Of a stretch of DNA of 64,000 nucleotides, positions 34,641-46,580 are shown in pieces. Within the stretch, counting starts at the first letter, position 1; each line of letters opens with the position of its first letter. This stretch comes from Diadophis punctatus similis. Lineage: Eukaryota > Chordata > Lepidosauria > Squamata > Dipsadidae. The notes beneath the pieces are model-generated. The model was not told the origin of the DNA, searched no databases, and saw only the letters and a list, made by a program, of their open reading frames with translations. Position numbers and translations under genes: made by a program. The DNA lies in the NCBI GenBank assembly GCA_023053685.1, contig JALIGW010000033.1:181001-245000 (forward strand), read 5' to 3'.

Positions 34641-37482
34641 GAACACTTGTTGACCGATTATTATCAGGAACAATTCCTAAACCACTGGCATACACAAAAC
34701 TATTTTCATTCTGACATTTTTAGTAGAAACCATTCAGGTGGCTTTTTTTTTAATGGTTTGTGGACACATATGATAGCTCTTTAGCTATCTAACTGGAAGC
34801 AAGAGAGGGAGATGAAGAGGCAAGAGAAGGACAAAAGAGAAAGAAAACAGAGAGAGTGGACAAAAGAATCTGTGGACTTTAGATTTTGCAATATGGCCTC
34901 AGCTAATTACATTCAAAACTTATTTTAAATGTACTGGCATTTCAGTTACATGTATTATAAGAGAAAAAACTGTAGAAGTGTGAATATTTTCCTGGCTGAA
35001 TAGATTAACCTGGTTGTTTTAAATAGTTATGTCTGTAGTATGTTTCCTATATCTCGTTGAAATTACGGTTCTTGTTTTCTTGCTTCATGAAGAAGATATG
35101 TAAATGCCTTGTGCCAGGGGGATAGCGGAGTTAATGTACTTCAATATCTACCCCCTATCCCCTGGCTTGTGTGGTAACTTAAAGACTAAGTATGTTTATT
35201 ACCACACGAGTAAGGTACTATATTACTCTTTATTATCATTCTTCCAATAAAGTTATTTAGATTGGATAATCTATTGAGCATAAACATTTTCAATGTTTTG
35301 GTTTTAAAATGTTTTGTCTTATCAACCAAATTCCCAGATGGAACATTTGTTGTGCAATTGCTGGACTTTATTATTCACAAATTTTTGCAAGGGGAGTGGG
35401 TGACATCATTTATTCGGACCTTCTCTCATGGCTTCTTTTACAGTATTTCTTTCCAAAGGAAAAAAAATCACTGAAGAGGAACGGAGAGAAGAGCTGCACA
35501 ATGCTTTTTGCCCAATAGCACTAGGATCTTTCCTTCCAGAATTATCCTGTGTTAAATTAGCCTCTCTCAATATGTGAAAACTTTCTATTTGTCATTACTG
35601 TGATCATTTGAAGAAGAGTTCTGTGCAATTTTTAACACTGCTGTTATTGTTCTAAACATTCATTCTTGTCATAATGTATTGTTTGAATGGCTGATTCTTC
35701 AGCTAGATCACGTGAGCTGAAATTCTGAGCAAGTGGAGGAGAGTAACAGTGGAAGATATCTAAAGACAGAGAAGGCAGGGTCTTGACAAGCAAGGCAGAT
35801 GAATTAGTATCTCTGTATGGCAGGGGAAGGGGGAGAAGAACCCCCTCCTCATACTGATTGAGCTTCTGCACAGTAATAGGCACCTGCCTTGGGCTGGGAG
35901 GAGGCTAGTTTGCAGCAACAGCTGGTAAGAGGCCTAAATATGATTAATTAATGCTGCAGGGGGAAAAAATCACAGATGCAATTAAGATTTATGATATGTG
36001 GGAAGATGCAGGACACAGAAGAAGGGAGGAGGCAGATAACTTTTCATACTAAAAGGTGTATGCAAGAGGGCACCTGAAGCTAGAGGAAATGAAGGACTTG
36101 CATAAGAGATTATAAAGATTATGCAGAGAAAAAGAACCATATGTCTTACTACAGTTCTTAATGGTTAGATGATAGATAGATAGCTATTTACTGAAAGCCT
36201 AACTTACTTTCTATGTAGAGCTTAGAGTGCAGCCAGAGATAAATACTCAGAGATTGTTATAAGATCTAATTTTGAAACATGCATTCTATTATGATGAGGG
36301 AAAGATTAAAGGTAAACTTGTTTAAGTCAAGCGCAAGCTCTGGTGAATAGGCAAGGCCATACCAGGTTAGTACATGGACTGTGAGAAAATCACAAGGCTG
36401 AAGGCCTTGACTTAGAATTCAGAACAAGAGAAAAAGCAATGGTAATACACTTTCATATTACTTTTTTGGTTTTGTCAGTGCCTTGCTTCTTAAAGATTAG
36501 GCAAGACCATGTCCTTGGGCAACAGAGAGATCGATTGATTTGATTGATTGATTGATTATGAACCATCAAGTCATTTTTGACCCCTTACATAATCAGATTT
36601 TCTCCATGATGATCTGTCCCTTATCTTGTCTCTCAGGTCTTTCAGCATTGCACCTGTTGACCCTATAACTAAGTCCATCCACCTGCTGATCATAGATTTT
36701 AAAAATTAAATGACCTCCCAATAATATTGTCTTGCCCTTGGGTTATAGCCCCCAGCAGCTTAGGAGGATAATAGTGGTGTGCTGACATAGAATACAGGAA
36801 AAAGAAATAACTCAAAATAAATCTCAGCTAGCAAAATATATATGACAAAATATATATGACTGATATGATATTCAACATGATCTTTGCTTATGAGTAAGGA
36901 AATGAAAAGAGCATTATTTGAATTTGGACATTTAAAACCCATATACTAAACAGGCATTATTGTCTCGAGTAGCAGAAATTCTAATCTATATGCATATTTA
37001 TGTTATTTATTGACCCTTTGTTAGACCTGATGATGATGACACCAGTCATCAGTCTTTTAACATATGACAGTTATCTTCTCGGCTGGTACCTTGCCTCTTT
37101 TGTTTTCATATCATTGTCTCTTTCTTGCATATGTTATTTGTAACTTGCTATCTCTATGGTTTTTTTCCTAGTAAAGAATATGATTAATAATTTACTTTAT
37201 GTTTAACAGTCATTGGATCTGTCACAGAGAATAATAAGACATTTCAAGCTCAGGGGCATCAGCCAGTCACTGGCATAATGTGCAGTGATTGGAAATCTCC
37301 AGCTTGAATTTTGTCTCTGCCACATAGTTGCTTGTTGGTCTTAAGCAAGAGGTAAAAGCTTTGTGCAAGCTTTCCAGGTTTCCAGAAAAAGCAGGTGATG
37401 AGGAAGAATGAAGACCCAAGTTAGGCCAGATATTATAATAATGAAAGTCAATCAGTCAGTCTGTTTCAAGATGGAAATTATA
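34641..37482. other. Unique intergenic DNA with a candidate conserved block
   Basis: No gene or repeat recognised apart from purine-rich tracts (34798-34860) and a short (GATT)n at about 36533-36557. A block at about 35880-36010 (AAATATGATTAATTAATGCTGC, GATGCAATTAAG) resembles conserved homeodomain-rich non-coding DNA. Conservation is untested. Confidence 0.4.
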
Positions 37483-37550
37483 CAGAGGTCTTCAAACTTG
37501 GCAACTTTAAGACTTGTGGACTTCAACTCCCAGAATTCTCTAGCCAGCAT
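37483..37550. mobile_element. hAT-like palindromic MITE, left arm only
   Basis: Only the left arm CAGAGGTCTTCAAACTTGG..ACTTCAACTCCCAGAATTCT is present. The right arm is deleted, so it cannot form the family hairpin. Confidence 0.85.
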
Positions 37551-37586
37551 GGCATGGACTAGGATTTATTTTCAAAGAAAACTTTT

Positions 37587-37630
37587 CCTTCCTTCCTTCC
37601 TTCCTTCCTTCCTTCCTTCCTTCCTTCCTG
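37587..37630. repeat. (CCTT)n microsatellite
   Basis: Pure run of about 44 bp. Confidence 0.95.
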
Positions 37631-37677
37631 TTTTATACCCTGCCCCACTCTTAACAAACACTGGGAAAGGTACAAGT

Positions 37678-37888
37678 CAGGGGTGGGTTCCTCCCGGTTC
37701 GGACCTGATCGCCCGAACCGGTAGCAACCCGCTGGTGACATCACTGTCGGTGCCGTTCCGTGCGTGCCGCCATTTTGGGGGGGGATTTTTCCCCTTCCGC
37801 AGCTTGAAAAAGGGCCCTCCCTGAGCTTCTCAGCTGTGTTTCAGCTAATTCCTGCTTCTGAGCATGCACGGAAGGCAAATCGCACGGG
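37678..37888. mobile_element. Non-autonomous hAT, left part
   Basis: Starts CAGGGGTGGGTTCCTCCCGG and carries CCCGAACCGGTAGC and GTGCCGCCATTTTGGGG. No right terminus before the next hAT start at 37889. Either the second element inserted into it or the right part is lost. Confidence 0.8.
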
Positions 37889-38210
37889 CAGTGGTGGGTT
37901 CCTACTGGTGCGGTCCAGTGCGTAGCTCCGGTAGGGAGCAGCCGATTGCGCAATTTGCGTGTGACCGCTCCGGTGCTGTTTTCGCTGGTCCGTTGCACAC
38001 GTCGCCATTTTAAAATAATTTTTGGGCTTTTTTGCTTCTGCGCATGCGCGGAAGCAAAATCTCGCTGAAATCTCGTGAGGGGACACACGTGTGTGTGAGA
38101 TTTTGGCGAGATTTTGCTTCTGTGCATGCGCAGAAGCAAAATTGCGCGCACGCGCGCATCCCCTCACAAGATTTCGGCAAGATTTTGCTTCCGTGCATGA
38201 TCACAATCAT
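37889..38210. mobile_element. Non-autonomous hAT, left part, with inverted repeats
   Basis: Starts CAGTGGTGGGTTCCTACTGG. The interior alternates GCTTCTGCGCATGCGCGGAAG and GCGAGATTTTGCTTC in both orientations from about 38033 to 38190, forming nested stem-loops. NRF1-like sites at 38039-38050 and 38121-38132. No right terminus found. Confidence 0.78.
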
Positions 38211-38230
38211 CCTTAAAATTAATCTAATTG

Positions 38231-38259
38231 ACTCCCAATCCCAATCCCAATCCCAATCT
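38231..38259. repeat. (CCCAAT)n hexamer repeat
   Basis: About four and a half units of CCCAAT. Confidence 0.9.
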
Positions 38260-38449
38260 AAGAGTTCAGCTAAAGTACTTTGCTTTTTTTGTAAATGCCT
38301 AATGGGTCCCAATCAACTATACTTCCACATGGAGAGGCTTTCCTACAATGGGGACTGCTACAGACAAGGCCTATTGCTTTGCACTTGCATCTCAGAGGGA
38401 GAGGGAATCTGAAAGAGTCTTTGCTTTGATAATAGGATCAAATAGTTGG

Positions 38450-38760
38450 TTTGCCTGATACATCCCAAAGTTGCATTATAAAGAGCTTTAAAGATGGTAA
38501 CCAGGACTCTGAACTGGGCCTAGAAGTTAACTGGCAACCAATGCCATAACTTCACATAAATCTTTATTTTAGCTAGCAAAAGTTGTTTCATCCAATGCTA
38601 GACCACCTTCAAAGGCATTCCAATGTATAGCATAATACAGTAGTCTGGTCAAGTTATGATCAGAGCATGGATTCTTTTTCAGGTCATCTTGGTTCAAGTT
38701 GGGTCACAATTGGTGCACTAGGTATAAGTGGCGGAAAACACCCCAAACATATTTCCCTTG
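38450..38760 (-). mobile_element. Old L2-clade LINE fragment
   Basis: The minus strand reads LWHWLPVNF*AQFRVLVTI and IFKALYN, the L2 segment just before the terminal region, with an in-frame stop. Clearly older than the copy at 33979-34640. The 5' continuation to about 39230 (including a tRNA-like GGTTAGGATGATGGGTTGGA at 38797-38816) may be more repeat but cannot be assigned. Confidence 0.65.
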
Positions 38761-39230
38761 TTTCAGTCCCGGAAAAGGAGCATGGTGGTTCTCATGGTTA
38801 GGATGATGGGTTGGAGGTTAGCAAGCCTGCATTCGAGACCCGAGATCTGTTGTGGGGCAGGATGAGCTCTCTTCCTTCACTCTAGCTCCTACCAGGACAT
38901 GAAAGGATCCCCAAACTGTGGGTGTCCCATGGGCAACAGTGATATCACCAGCTAATCCTTTCAACCCCAAAGCGCTTTGGTGCTTCTGGCATGAATGCAA
39001 AAAGTCCAGGAGAATCTCCAAGTCAGGAACCAGCTCCTTTAAGGGAAGCACAACCCTGTCAAGAACAATTATTAGGACTGATTTTACTAAGCTGCTAGTC
39101 CCAATGACTAGCAACTTTGACCTGATGGGATTTATTCAGCTTGTTTAACCCAATCCAGATCCTCAAGTCTCTAGGCAACAATCAGGGCTTCTTGAATTAT
39201 TAACTTCATCTTTTCCCTATAGTACAGATA
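38761..39230. other. Unassigned, repeat-like
   Basis: GC-balanced text with a tRNA-promoter-like phrase at 38797-38835 ending CATTCGAGACCC (B-box like). It could be a decayed tRNA SINE or more L2. A 98-residue minus-strand frame has no motif I recognise. Confidence 0.3.
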
Positions 39231-40791
39231 CCCTTAGTACAGATACTCCATTTCATTCTTTGCTGAACAAATCACAAAGCCTTCACATTATTTTTCTATA
39301 GCAAGTTGATTAACACCTTGTTTTAATCTGTCTCCTCTCTGGTTCTTTCCATCCCTGAATCCCCCAGTGTTCATGTACAACAGTGAGGGGAGCACAGGGA
39401 AATCTTATTCCAGCTGTATTGCTTGCTCCACTACTGTAAGGACCCCCTCAGTGGCATTTCTTCACTAATCTTCCATTTCTTGCATTTAATCACACAGGCA
39501 CATCTGTGGGCTTTAGCAGAGTCAGCGAAGCAGGTAGCAGCAGGTGTAAGAAGCTGCTGAGTCTGGTTTACACCATGGAAACAGAGAATGAAGTTAGATG
39601 GGAAAGGGGGGAGGAATAGAAAAATGGCAGAAGTTGGTAGACCACTGTAAAAGACAGAGGAAGGTCTGTGCTTTGGGAATTAAACCCTGCCATTACTTTC
39701 ATTCCTAAATCCTTATGAAGTTTCATACCAATATGCAAGTGTTCTCATTGCAGTGGATTTCGCAATGTTGAAAATACAAGAATTCCTCGCTCCCACTGAA
39801 ACTTCATGAAGCCCTAGTTGTTCATATTAAACTTGGATTTGCAATTTTTTTCTGTACCACAGCTGAAACAGAAGTAAATTGGCTTATGTGCCCAATATTG
39901 TCAATGACAATATACATAAGTATATTATCCCAATCTAAGAGTGGTGTTGGAAACCTTTGTGAAAAATTCATTGGCCTCAGGTTTACATGAACATCCAGGG
40001 ATTTTAGATAGGCCTGCTGACTTCTCCTTCAGGTACAATAACCAAATAACTTTGAAAAAAAGGCATGTGTAAATAGCTTGTTGGATTCCACCCCCACCTC
40101 TATCCTTTGTACAATTCTTTATCTCTGAATTCTGAAATCATATTTTGACAATAAAAATTAATTAGGACCACAATATCTTATATTATTTAAATCTAGAAGC
40201 ATTCAATAAAGTGGGATTTATTTCTGTTAAATGCATAGGCTTCCAATATAGAGTCCTGCTGTATGTTAAATGTTTACACGTGAACTACCCATCATGAAAT
40301 TATCGTAATATAAATGGCATTTGGAATGCTATAATATTACCCATTTCAATAGTGTGCAAATCCTCCCATTGATAACACAACTATCTGCCACTTTTTCCCA
40401 GTTCTATTCTTTATCCAATTTCTGCAGTGTTTGTTCATTCAGCATATTTTTTTTCTTGATTATTTCTACCCTGTATATAATAAAGCATCTCAAGGCTGCA
40501 CTGCCAAGCAGAATTGGCCTCACAATGACATTATTGACAGCTACTGAAAGGAAATGAAAAGAAATGCAGTTAAATTAATATTTTTGCAAATAATATCAAA
40601 TCATGAATGGAATACTAAAAGATTTTAATACACCACTACTGCAAATATTATTTTAAAAATATCATTTTAAATTAATCTTTTAATAAGGATATGGCTGAAG
40701 TTTCATTTGTACGTGCACATTTCTTTACAATTACAGACTTAAAATTGCCTCCCGACAATTTTGACACTTGTTATTTTAAGTATGGTAGTAA
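39231..40791. other. Unique AT-rich intergenic DNA
   Basis: No gene or recognised mobile element. Confidence 0.5.
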
Positions 40792-41030
40792 CAGCAATAG
40801 CACTTAGACTTATATACCACTTTACAGTGCTTTACAGCCTCCTCTAAGTGGTTTACAGAATCAGCATATTGCCCCAAACAATCTGGGTCCTCATTTTACT
40901 GACCTCAGAAGGATGGAAGGCCAAGTCAACCTTGAGCCGGTGAGATTTGAACTGCCGAACTGCTGGCAACAGGCAGTCAGCAGAAGAAACCTGCAGTACT
41001 GCATTTTAACCACTGCGCCACCACGGCTCT
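40792..41030 (-). mobile_element. Sauria-type SINE, reverse orientation
   Basis: Complete from AGCAATAGCACTTAGACTTA to CACTGCGCCACCACGGCTCT, with several point changes (for example CCACTTTACAGTGC) and a short insertion CAACAGGCAGTCAGCAGAAG between B and A boxes. Older than the copy at 17239. Confidence 0.94.
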
Positions 41031-41227
41031 TGTGATTGGTAACCAGTCATGATGGTCTAGAAACTAGTCAAGTAGAACCAAATACTCTAAGGAACATGAG
41101 GCGTGATGGATGAGATAATGGTCATAAAGCATTTAGTGGACCTAAAACTGCATTTAAATTATTTCAGATTTTGCTTTAATTTGATTGATAAGGTAAGCAG
41201 GAAAAAGAATGTGCCATCAGTCTACAC

Positions 41228-41281
41228 CAGGGCCGTCACGTCACGTGATACCGCTGTGAAGATGCGAGTTTGACACTCCTG
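41228..41281. mobile_element. 54-bp hAT relic with perfect target duplication
   Basis: CAGGGCCGTCACGTC at the left and CGAGTTTGACACTCCTG at the right are the termini of the same hAT family as 45722-46051. Perfect 8-bp duplication GTCTACAC at 41220-41227 and 41282-41289. Almost nothing lies between the ends, so it is an extreme internal deletion or a minimal mobile form. Confidence 0.85.
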
Positions 41282-41289
41282 GTCTACAC

Positions 41290-42419
41290 TGTGTCATATT
41301 GCTTCAGCATAGCACTTAATTTGAAATATTTAGAACTGTGGCACTTCTATGGTATTTGGGCTGCTTACTATGTTACCAAATGTCTGTCCAGGTGGTACAT
41401 CCATGCAGAACCTGTGTACAGCATGACGACCTGTGCCAACAAAACTTATAGACACTGTATTCCTATAATATTAGTTCCTTAGAACTTTTGCAAAGATTGG
41501 ATAAATGTATTTAGCCCATTTTTTTCCCATGTGAAGGTAAAATTTTCCAGATGTTCTGACTGAACATTCAATATGGAAATGATACTTTTGGATGGAGATT
41601 GCCTACAGTCATATGAGTCAAAAACCTCCCAAGAACACATAACAATCTTTTTTGAAACAATCCAAGCATGATAAGTTCAACATTCTTCAGAAATAGATAT
41701 ATTTCAATGTTATGATACTTAAAACAACTATACAATAACTTCTTTAAATCTGGCTTTCCTTACTAAAATTTAACTGACCATATTGAGAATATCTATCTAA
41801 TAGGAAACCACCAGAGGGCATGACCAAATCATGTATGCTAATATACAGGTAGTTTAAAATTTATTGTATCTCCAGCACAGAAAGGTTGATAACTGCCCTT
41901 TTAAACATTTATTGAGGAATCCAATAGGAACCCCCCCCCCAATGAATTCACTTCATCTTAAGATCATAAGAAACATATTCAATATTTTAAAAATGTGGAG
42001 CCATTGACATTAGAATTGGAGCATCCAATTTATTCTAAATCTCTTGTAAATTGTCAAAATCTTCGTAAAAACGTGAGTTATAAATAAAACAGAGTAGTTA
42101 GTTTTGCTTTTGAAAAACCAAAATCATAGGAATTCCTGAGGCAATGAGTGCATCAAATCTAAATCAATATCATAACAAATACTTTAACTGAAATAATGCT
42201 TTTCAGCAGTTTGGGATATATTATTTTTGTAACTTCACAAAGTCATAAGGATAAATTTAAAAAAAAATGCTTTTAATTCAATTTTTAGCTCAAATTTTCC
42301 ACAAACCACTTTTATCCAATATTTTTAGGTAAGAATTATTCCAAAGGTAAATTTCTGGTGAAAATAAGAATCAGATTATAGTTTCTTTCTATATAACTTC
42401 TAAATATATGAAGCTGCCT
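41290..42419. other. Unique AT-rich DNA
   Basis: C-run at 41932-41940. No gene. Part of it may be decayed L1 3' sequence from the neighbouring remnant, but no motif proves that. Confidence 0.4.
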
Positions 42420-43085
42420 TTAATGTTAGGAATGCAACTAAACTCTGAATATAATTAGAACCAAGATTGCCAAGATTTCAAAAGTGCCCAAAAATTATTC
42501 TCTAGATGTGCCCATGGCGGTGCATATTTAGTCTCCTTTTCATTCCAAAACAACCCCAAAGTTAATATGTATGCCCAATGGTACAATTGAAAGTATGGGA
42601 AAGTAAAGCTCCCCCATATTCATATGGGAGTCACAGTTTAGAGAAAGAGAACCTTGGAGCCTGATCATTCCATTAAACTGTAATCATCTACTTTATTTAT
42701 TTATTTATTTATTTATTAAAATTTCTATGCCGCCCAACTCCCGGGGGACTCTGGGCGGCTCACAGCAGATATAGAAACACATAAAAAAAACAATTTTTAA
42801 AAGGAGCCATATTAAAATACTATCCATTAAAAAACTTTCATTCATACCCTGCCTGCCGGAAGAGCCAAGTTTTTATTGCTTTACTTGTCAATTTGTCTAA
42901 ATTACTGTATCTTAATGGAATAAATGTCCCTCCTCCAATGTAAACCAACTGTGATGATATATTTATTTTCACAATATTTATTTCACCCGATAAACTCATG
43001 GGTATTTTTTCCATCCATCTATGAATATCATGATTATTCTGTATTTGAAATTTTAAATATTCACTTCTAGTAACATACATTTTTT
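42420..43085 (-). mobile_element. L1-clade LINE ORF2 remnant split by an L2
   Basis: Two minus-strand pieces flank an L2 insertion. The right piece (about 43080-42900) reads LKFQIQNNHDIHRWMEKIPM, SLSGEINIVKIN: the L1 region after the RT domain, with the W..lP.sl.GrInivKm pattern. The left piece (about 42600-42450) reads FPYFQLYHWAYILTLGLFWN and PPWAHLENNFWALLK, the later L1 segment with LP.f.LYyWA..L. The order on the minus strand is correct. No catalytic motifs remain. Identification rests on pattern memory, so it is moderately sure. Confidence 0.68.
42690..42890 (-). mobile_element. L2-clade LINE, short 3' end nested in L1 remnant
   Basis: (ATTT)n tail at 42692-42717, then TATGCCGCCCAACTCCCGGG and GGGCGGCTCACAGC. 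The last L2 residues KAIKTWLFRQAGYE are read on the minus strand at about 42885-42840. Confidence 0.88.
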
Positions 43086-43665
43086 GAGAATAATCCCCTC
43101 ATTTATTTCCAAAATGTTGTTGCTTGCCTGGAGAGCTTCAAGGTATTTCCCAGAGTAGTTTTTCTATGGAGTTCTATCACAACTTTAGCTTGGTCAAAAA
43201 TAAGACTGAGATTTCAACAAAAGATGCTGCTTCAATTTCAATTGAATGAACTTCTTTAGGAGAAAACAGTTTACAAAACATTTTTCCATAATGATCACCA
43301 AGGCTGCTTGTCTTGCTCTATAAGGAAAATTTAAAAAACTTTAGATTGCCTTGCATTAAAAGCCTTGGATCTGAATGAGCTCATCTTGACTTTCTGTCTA
43401 TCTTTTAAAGACATTTTCTTCATGAGATTCAAGCATCATTTCCTTAAGCTTTTTTCTACCTTGAATCTTTTTTTGTTTAAGTGCACTGACTTTAACTAAA
43501 AGCTTTCTGCTCAGAGACTTATTTTATATAACAAATCAGTCAAAATCTAATTCTTCTCTTGGCTTGATTCTAGATCAGCGTTCTGAAGATAGTGTCATTG
43601 TCTATAAATATCTCAGAGTATAATCAGACAGACAACCGAATCAACAGCAGAATTTTCAGAAATAT
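43086..43665. other. Unassigned AT-rich DNA
   Basis: May include the 5' continuation of the L1 remnant, but I could not read convincing motifs. Confidence 0.3.
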
Positions 43666-43735
43666 TTATTTATTTGATTTATTTGAGGTTCTTCTATGCC
43701 ACCCTACTCCCTCAGGACTCAGGGCAGCGTAAATA
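43666..43735 (-). mobile_element. L2-clade LINE, 3' tail fragment
   Basis: TTATTTATTTGATTTATTTG followed by TTCTATGCCACCCTACTCCC and GACTCAGGGCAGCG. Confidence 0.78.
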
Positions 43736-43739
43736 GCTG

Positions 43740-44035
43740 CTATTTGGTAAATTCCATGCAGTCGTAGCATCCTGTAGTCACATGATTGCCATTCATAACC
43801 TCCTGCTGGCTTCCCCATTGCCTTTGCTTACTGTATCAGAAGCCAGCAGTAATCCGGCAATCACATGACCATGAATGTCATAATTGCGAGCCAGTTTCCA
43901 TGAGTTCAAACTGTGATCAAATGATTGTGGGGATGCTATGACAGCCACAACTACAACAACCATCATTGTTCCGTGACATCATAACTTTGAACGATTGCTG
44001 AACAAATGGTCATTCAAGAGTGATACCTGTACCTC
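43740..44035 (+). mobile_element. Decayed MITE of the CAGGTAGTCC family
   Basis: Shares AATCACATGACCATGAATGT, GATGCTATGACAG and CATAACTTTGAACGATTGCT with the copy at 18014-18399. Abuts an L2 tail. Ends not preserved. Confidence 0.6.
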
Positions 44036-44531
44036 AAATCTCAGGAAAAATAAAAAAAAATGACTTAGCTCTTTGCTTGCTTCAGGCTTGCAATAGCATT
44101 CACCCTCATCAACATTAAAAAAAAATTTTTTTAACTTTTTTCGTTGTCATAAGAATTTTCTACTTACAAAGAAATCTGCTGTTTTATCTATGATGATGAC
44201 TAGACTCAGTAAGTTTTAGATTTTATATTTTTTAAAAAATGTAGGACTGATAATTATTTCCTTCTTCACCTCAATGTTCTCAGAACTATTTCTGAGTTTA
44301 ATCAGTCTTAACCAAAGATCTAATTTGAACATTATTGTCTACTACACTTATTGACATTATTGGGATTGCGACCCATAGAGATTTCATGACTTCCAGTAAT
44401 TTCACTCCCAAATCTTTTCTCTCTTTTATTTTTTTTTTTGCAGGGGCGGCATGCGGGAAGGGAGGGTAGCATCATCTAATGCATCTCAAAACTTTAGAGA
44501 TCTTAAAAAAATTTTTTTAGTGACATTTGAA
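44036..44531. other. Unique AT-rich DNA
   Basis: No recognised feature. Confidence 0.5.
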
Positions 44532-44635
44532 TTAGCAATAGCAATAGCACTTAGACTTATATACCGCTTCATAGTGCTTTACAGCCCTCTCTAAGCGGTT
44601 TACAGAGTCAGCATATTGCCCCCAACAATCTGGGT
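44532..44635 (-). mobile_element. Sauria-type SINE, 3' half only
   Basis: AGCAATAGCAATAGCACTTA to CCCCCAACAATCTGGGTCC. The tRNA-derived half is missing, as expected from incomplete reverse transcription. Confidence 0.93.
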
Positions 44636-45721
44636 CCGCATTGGCATAGTGAATGGATTATTTTAGGACAATTTTTTTCAACCTTTGTCCTAATATGGAT
44701 TTTTGGATTTTATAAACGTTCAGCATTGGAACTAAATGTTCAGCTACAATTCTCTTTATTCTTTTCCATGCTGCATATTAGAATAAAATCTGAATTTAAG
44801 CTGATCATAAAAACCTACATAAGGAGATAGACTTATTTATTTACATTCACTTACTCATTTCATCTGACACTCTGGGCAACTTACACTAATAAAAACACAA
44901 AAGCAACATCAAAAGCAACATTGATAAAATGCCATTATAAAAATGTAACAACCATACCTCAACCATCTCCTATGTAACTGCCACCTATTTCATGGATAAA
45001 TTTCAATAAGTTAATATACTGTAAGTGAACACATTCTAGCACTGATGGAGTTAATCATTATTAACATTTATCCCCATCTGTACACAGCTAGAATTACCAC
45101 CCTGCAGGGAAAGGGGGGGGGAAAGAGCGGAAGTATTTAGCCATGTCTAATTTCCATACATTTCCATGTGTTCAGTCATGCAGATTTCCCATTGTTGCCT
45201 CTGCATACCACCCACTGCCCTTCTGGCTTGCTTTGTTGCAAATTTATCAGATGCAAAAGTGAATTGATTGCAAGATTCAGAGTCAAGCACTGCAAATTTA
45301 TCTTTGGGCAAATAGGTTCATTGTCAATAGTAGCACAGAATGTGATATGAGTAACATCCAGAGAAGAGCTACCCTGGCTGCTATAACCTGCACTTTTTCT
45401 TCAGGAGATGCAAACTGGAACAGTATATTTCAGCAAGCTGTCTCCAACCCAAATATTACAGTTCAGTAAAATCTTTTTTTTTTGTTAAACTCTGTAGTTT
45501 TGATATTTTTCATGAATGCTATTGTAAAAAACACGAGGAATACGGATTTGTGGGATTTTTTTTTCTACTAATAGAAAAACAATGTGTTTAAGTATATGAA
45601 CAGAAGATTTAGAAAATAATTAAACCAGAAAAAATCAAAATGGGGAGAAGGAAGAAGTATTTTTGAAGCTAAGTCTGTACCATCAAAGTAGAGAGTTAAA
45701 GGATGTACAATTGGATCTTAT
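44636..45721. other. Unique DNA with a probable old L2 tail
   Basis: At 44836-44960 TTATTTATTTACATTC, then CTGACACTCTGGGCAACTTAC, resembles a decayed L2 3' UTR. A G-run lies at 45112-45120. The rest is not recognised. Confidence 0.4.
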
Positions 45722-46051
45722 GATGCGGGCCAGATCCGGTCTGCGGGGTGCTTACATCTGGCCCACAGGGGCGCCCTGGAAACAGTGAAAGACCGCCACA
45801 CAGTGCCTCTGCCAGTGAAAATGGAGCTCTGTTTTTGGCTGCGAAGGCCTCCTGCAACTCTCTATAAGCAAAAACAAAGCTTGGGAGGGCTGTGCGCGGC
45901 CCTACTGGGCTCCGTTTCCACTGGTAGAGTGCTCGGGCCACAACAAACGCCCCTGACATGAGTGATGTCAAGCTGGCCATGCCCACCCGGATCCCCGAGG
46001 TCAAACACAACCCTAATGCGGCCTTCAATGAAATCGAGTTTGACATTCCTG
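45722..46051. mobile_element. Non-autonomous hAT, left end decayed
   Basis: The right part CCGAGGTCAAACACAACCCT, ATGCGGCC, AATCGAGTTTGACATTCCTG is the standard right end of a reptile hAT family. The left begins in GCGGGCCAGATCCGGTCTGC without the expected CAGGGGTGTCAAA terminus. The interior holds imperfect inverted arms around 45826-45905. The same termini occur in the 54-bp relic at 41228. Confidence 0.8.
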
Positions 46052-46390
46052 ATGTAGGAGGAAGAAGAAACGAGTTAACAGTTGGTCCCCATTTGAGGGA
46101 ATCAGCTACTACTGATTCTATCCTTTGTGAAATAGGAGGCTCCTGGGTAGCTGGCAAATCATTGTGTTTTTCCCCCTATCTAGAGCCTTTAAGGGAAGCT
46201 AAATCACCCTTTTGCAGAGGGGTCAATGTGTGCTCAAGTGAAAGCAGGATCTGGAGTTGTATGTCAAAAGAAGTTGGTTTTATTTAGTACCATATACTTC
46301 ACAACCACTAAACAGTGAAGATTCTTTCTCTAGAGGGAAATGCTAACTACCCAATGATTACTACCCATGGGCAGGAAGGGAGGTCCACAG
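46052..46390. other. Unique intergenic DNA
   Basis: No recognised element. Confidence 0.5.
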
Positions 46391-46580
46391 CAGGGGTGAA
46401 ATTCAGCAGGTTCTGGAGAACTGGTAGCGGACATTTTGAGTAGCTCAGAGAACCAGCAAATATCACCTCTGGCTGTCCCCAGAGTGGGGTGGGAATGGAG
46501 ATTTTGCAGTATCCTTCCCCTGCTATGTCCATCAAGCCACGCCCACAGAACCGGTAGGGAAAAATTTTGAATTTCACCCC
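46391..46580. mobile_element. Non-autonomous hAT (CAGGGGTGAAATTC family)
   Basis: CAGGGGTGAAATTCAGCAGG to TTTTGAATTTCACCC. Flanks GTCCACAG and CTCCACAG agree at 7 of 8. Interior nearly the same as the copy inside BovB. Confidence 0.93.

Noticed and set aside
37408..38412. Several frames of 100-138 codons
   Set aside because: They fall in a hAT relic, a CCTT repeat and GC-rich hAT interiors.
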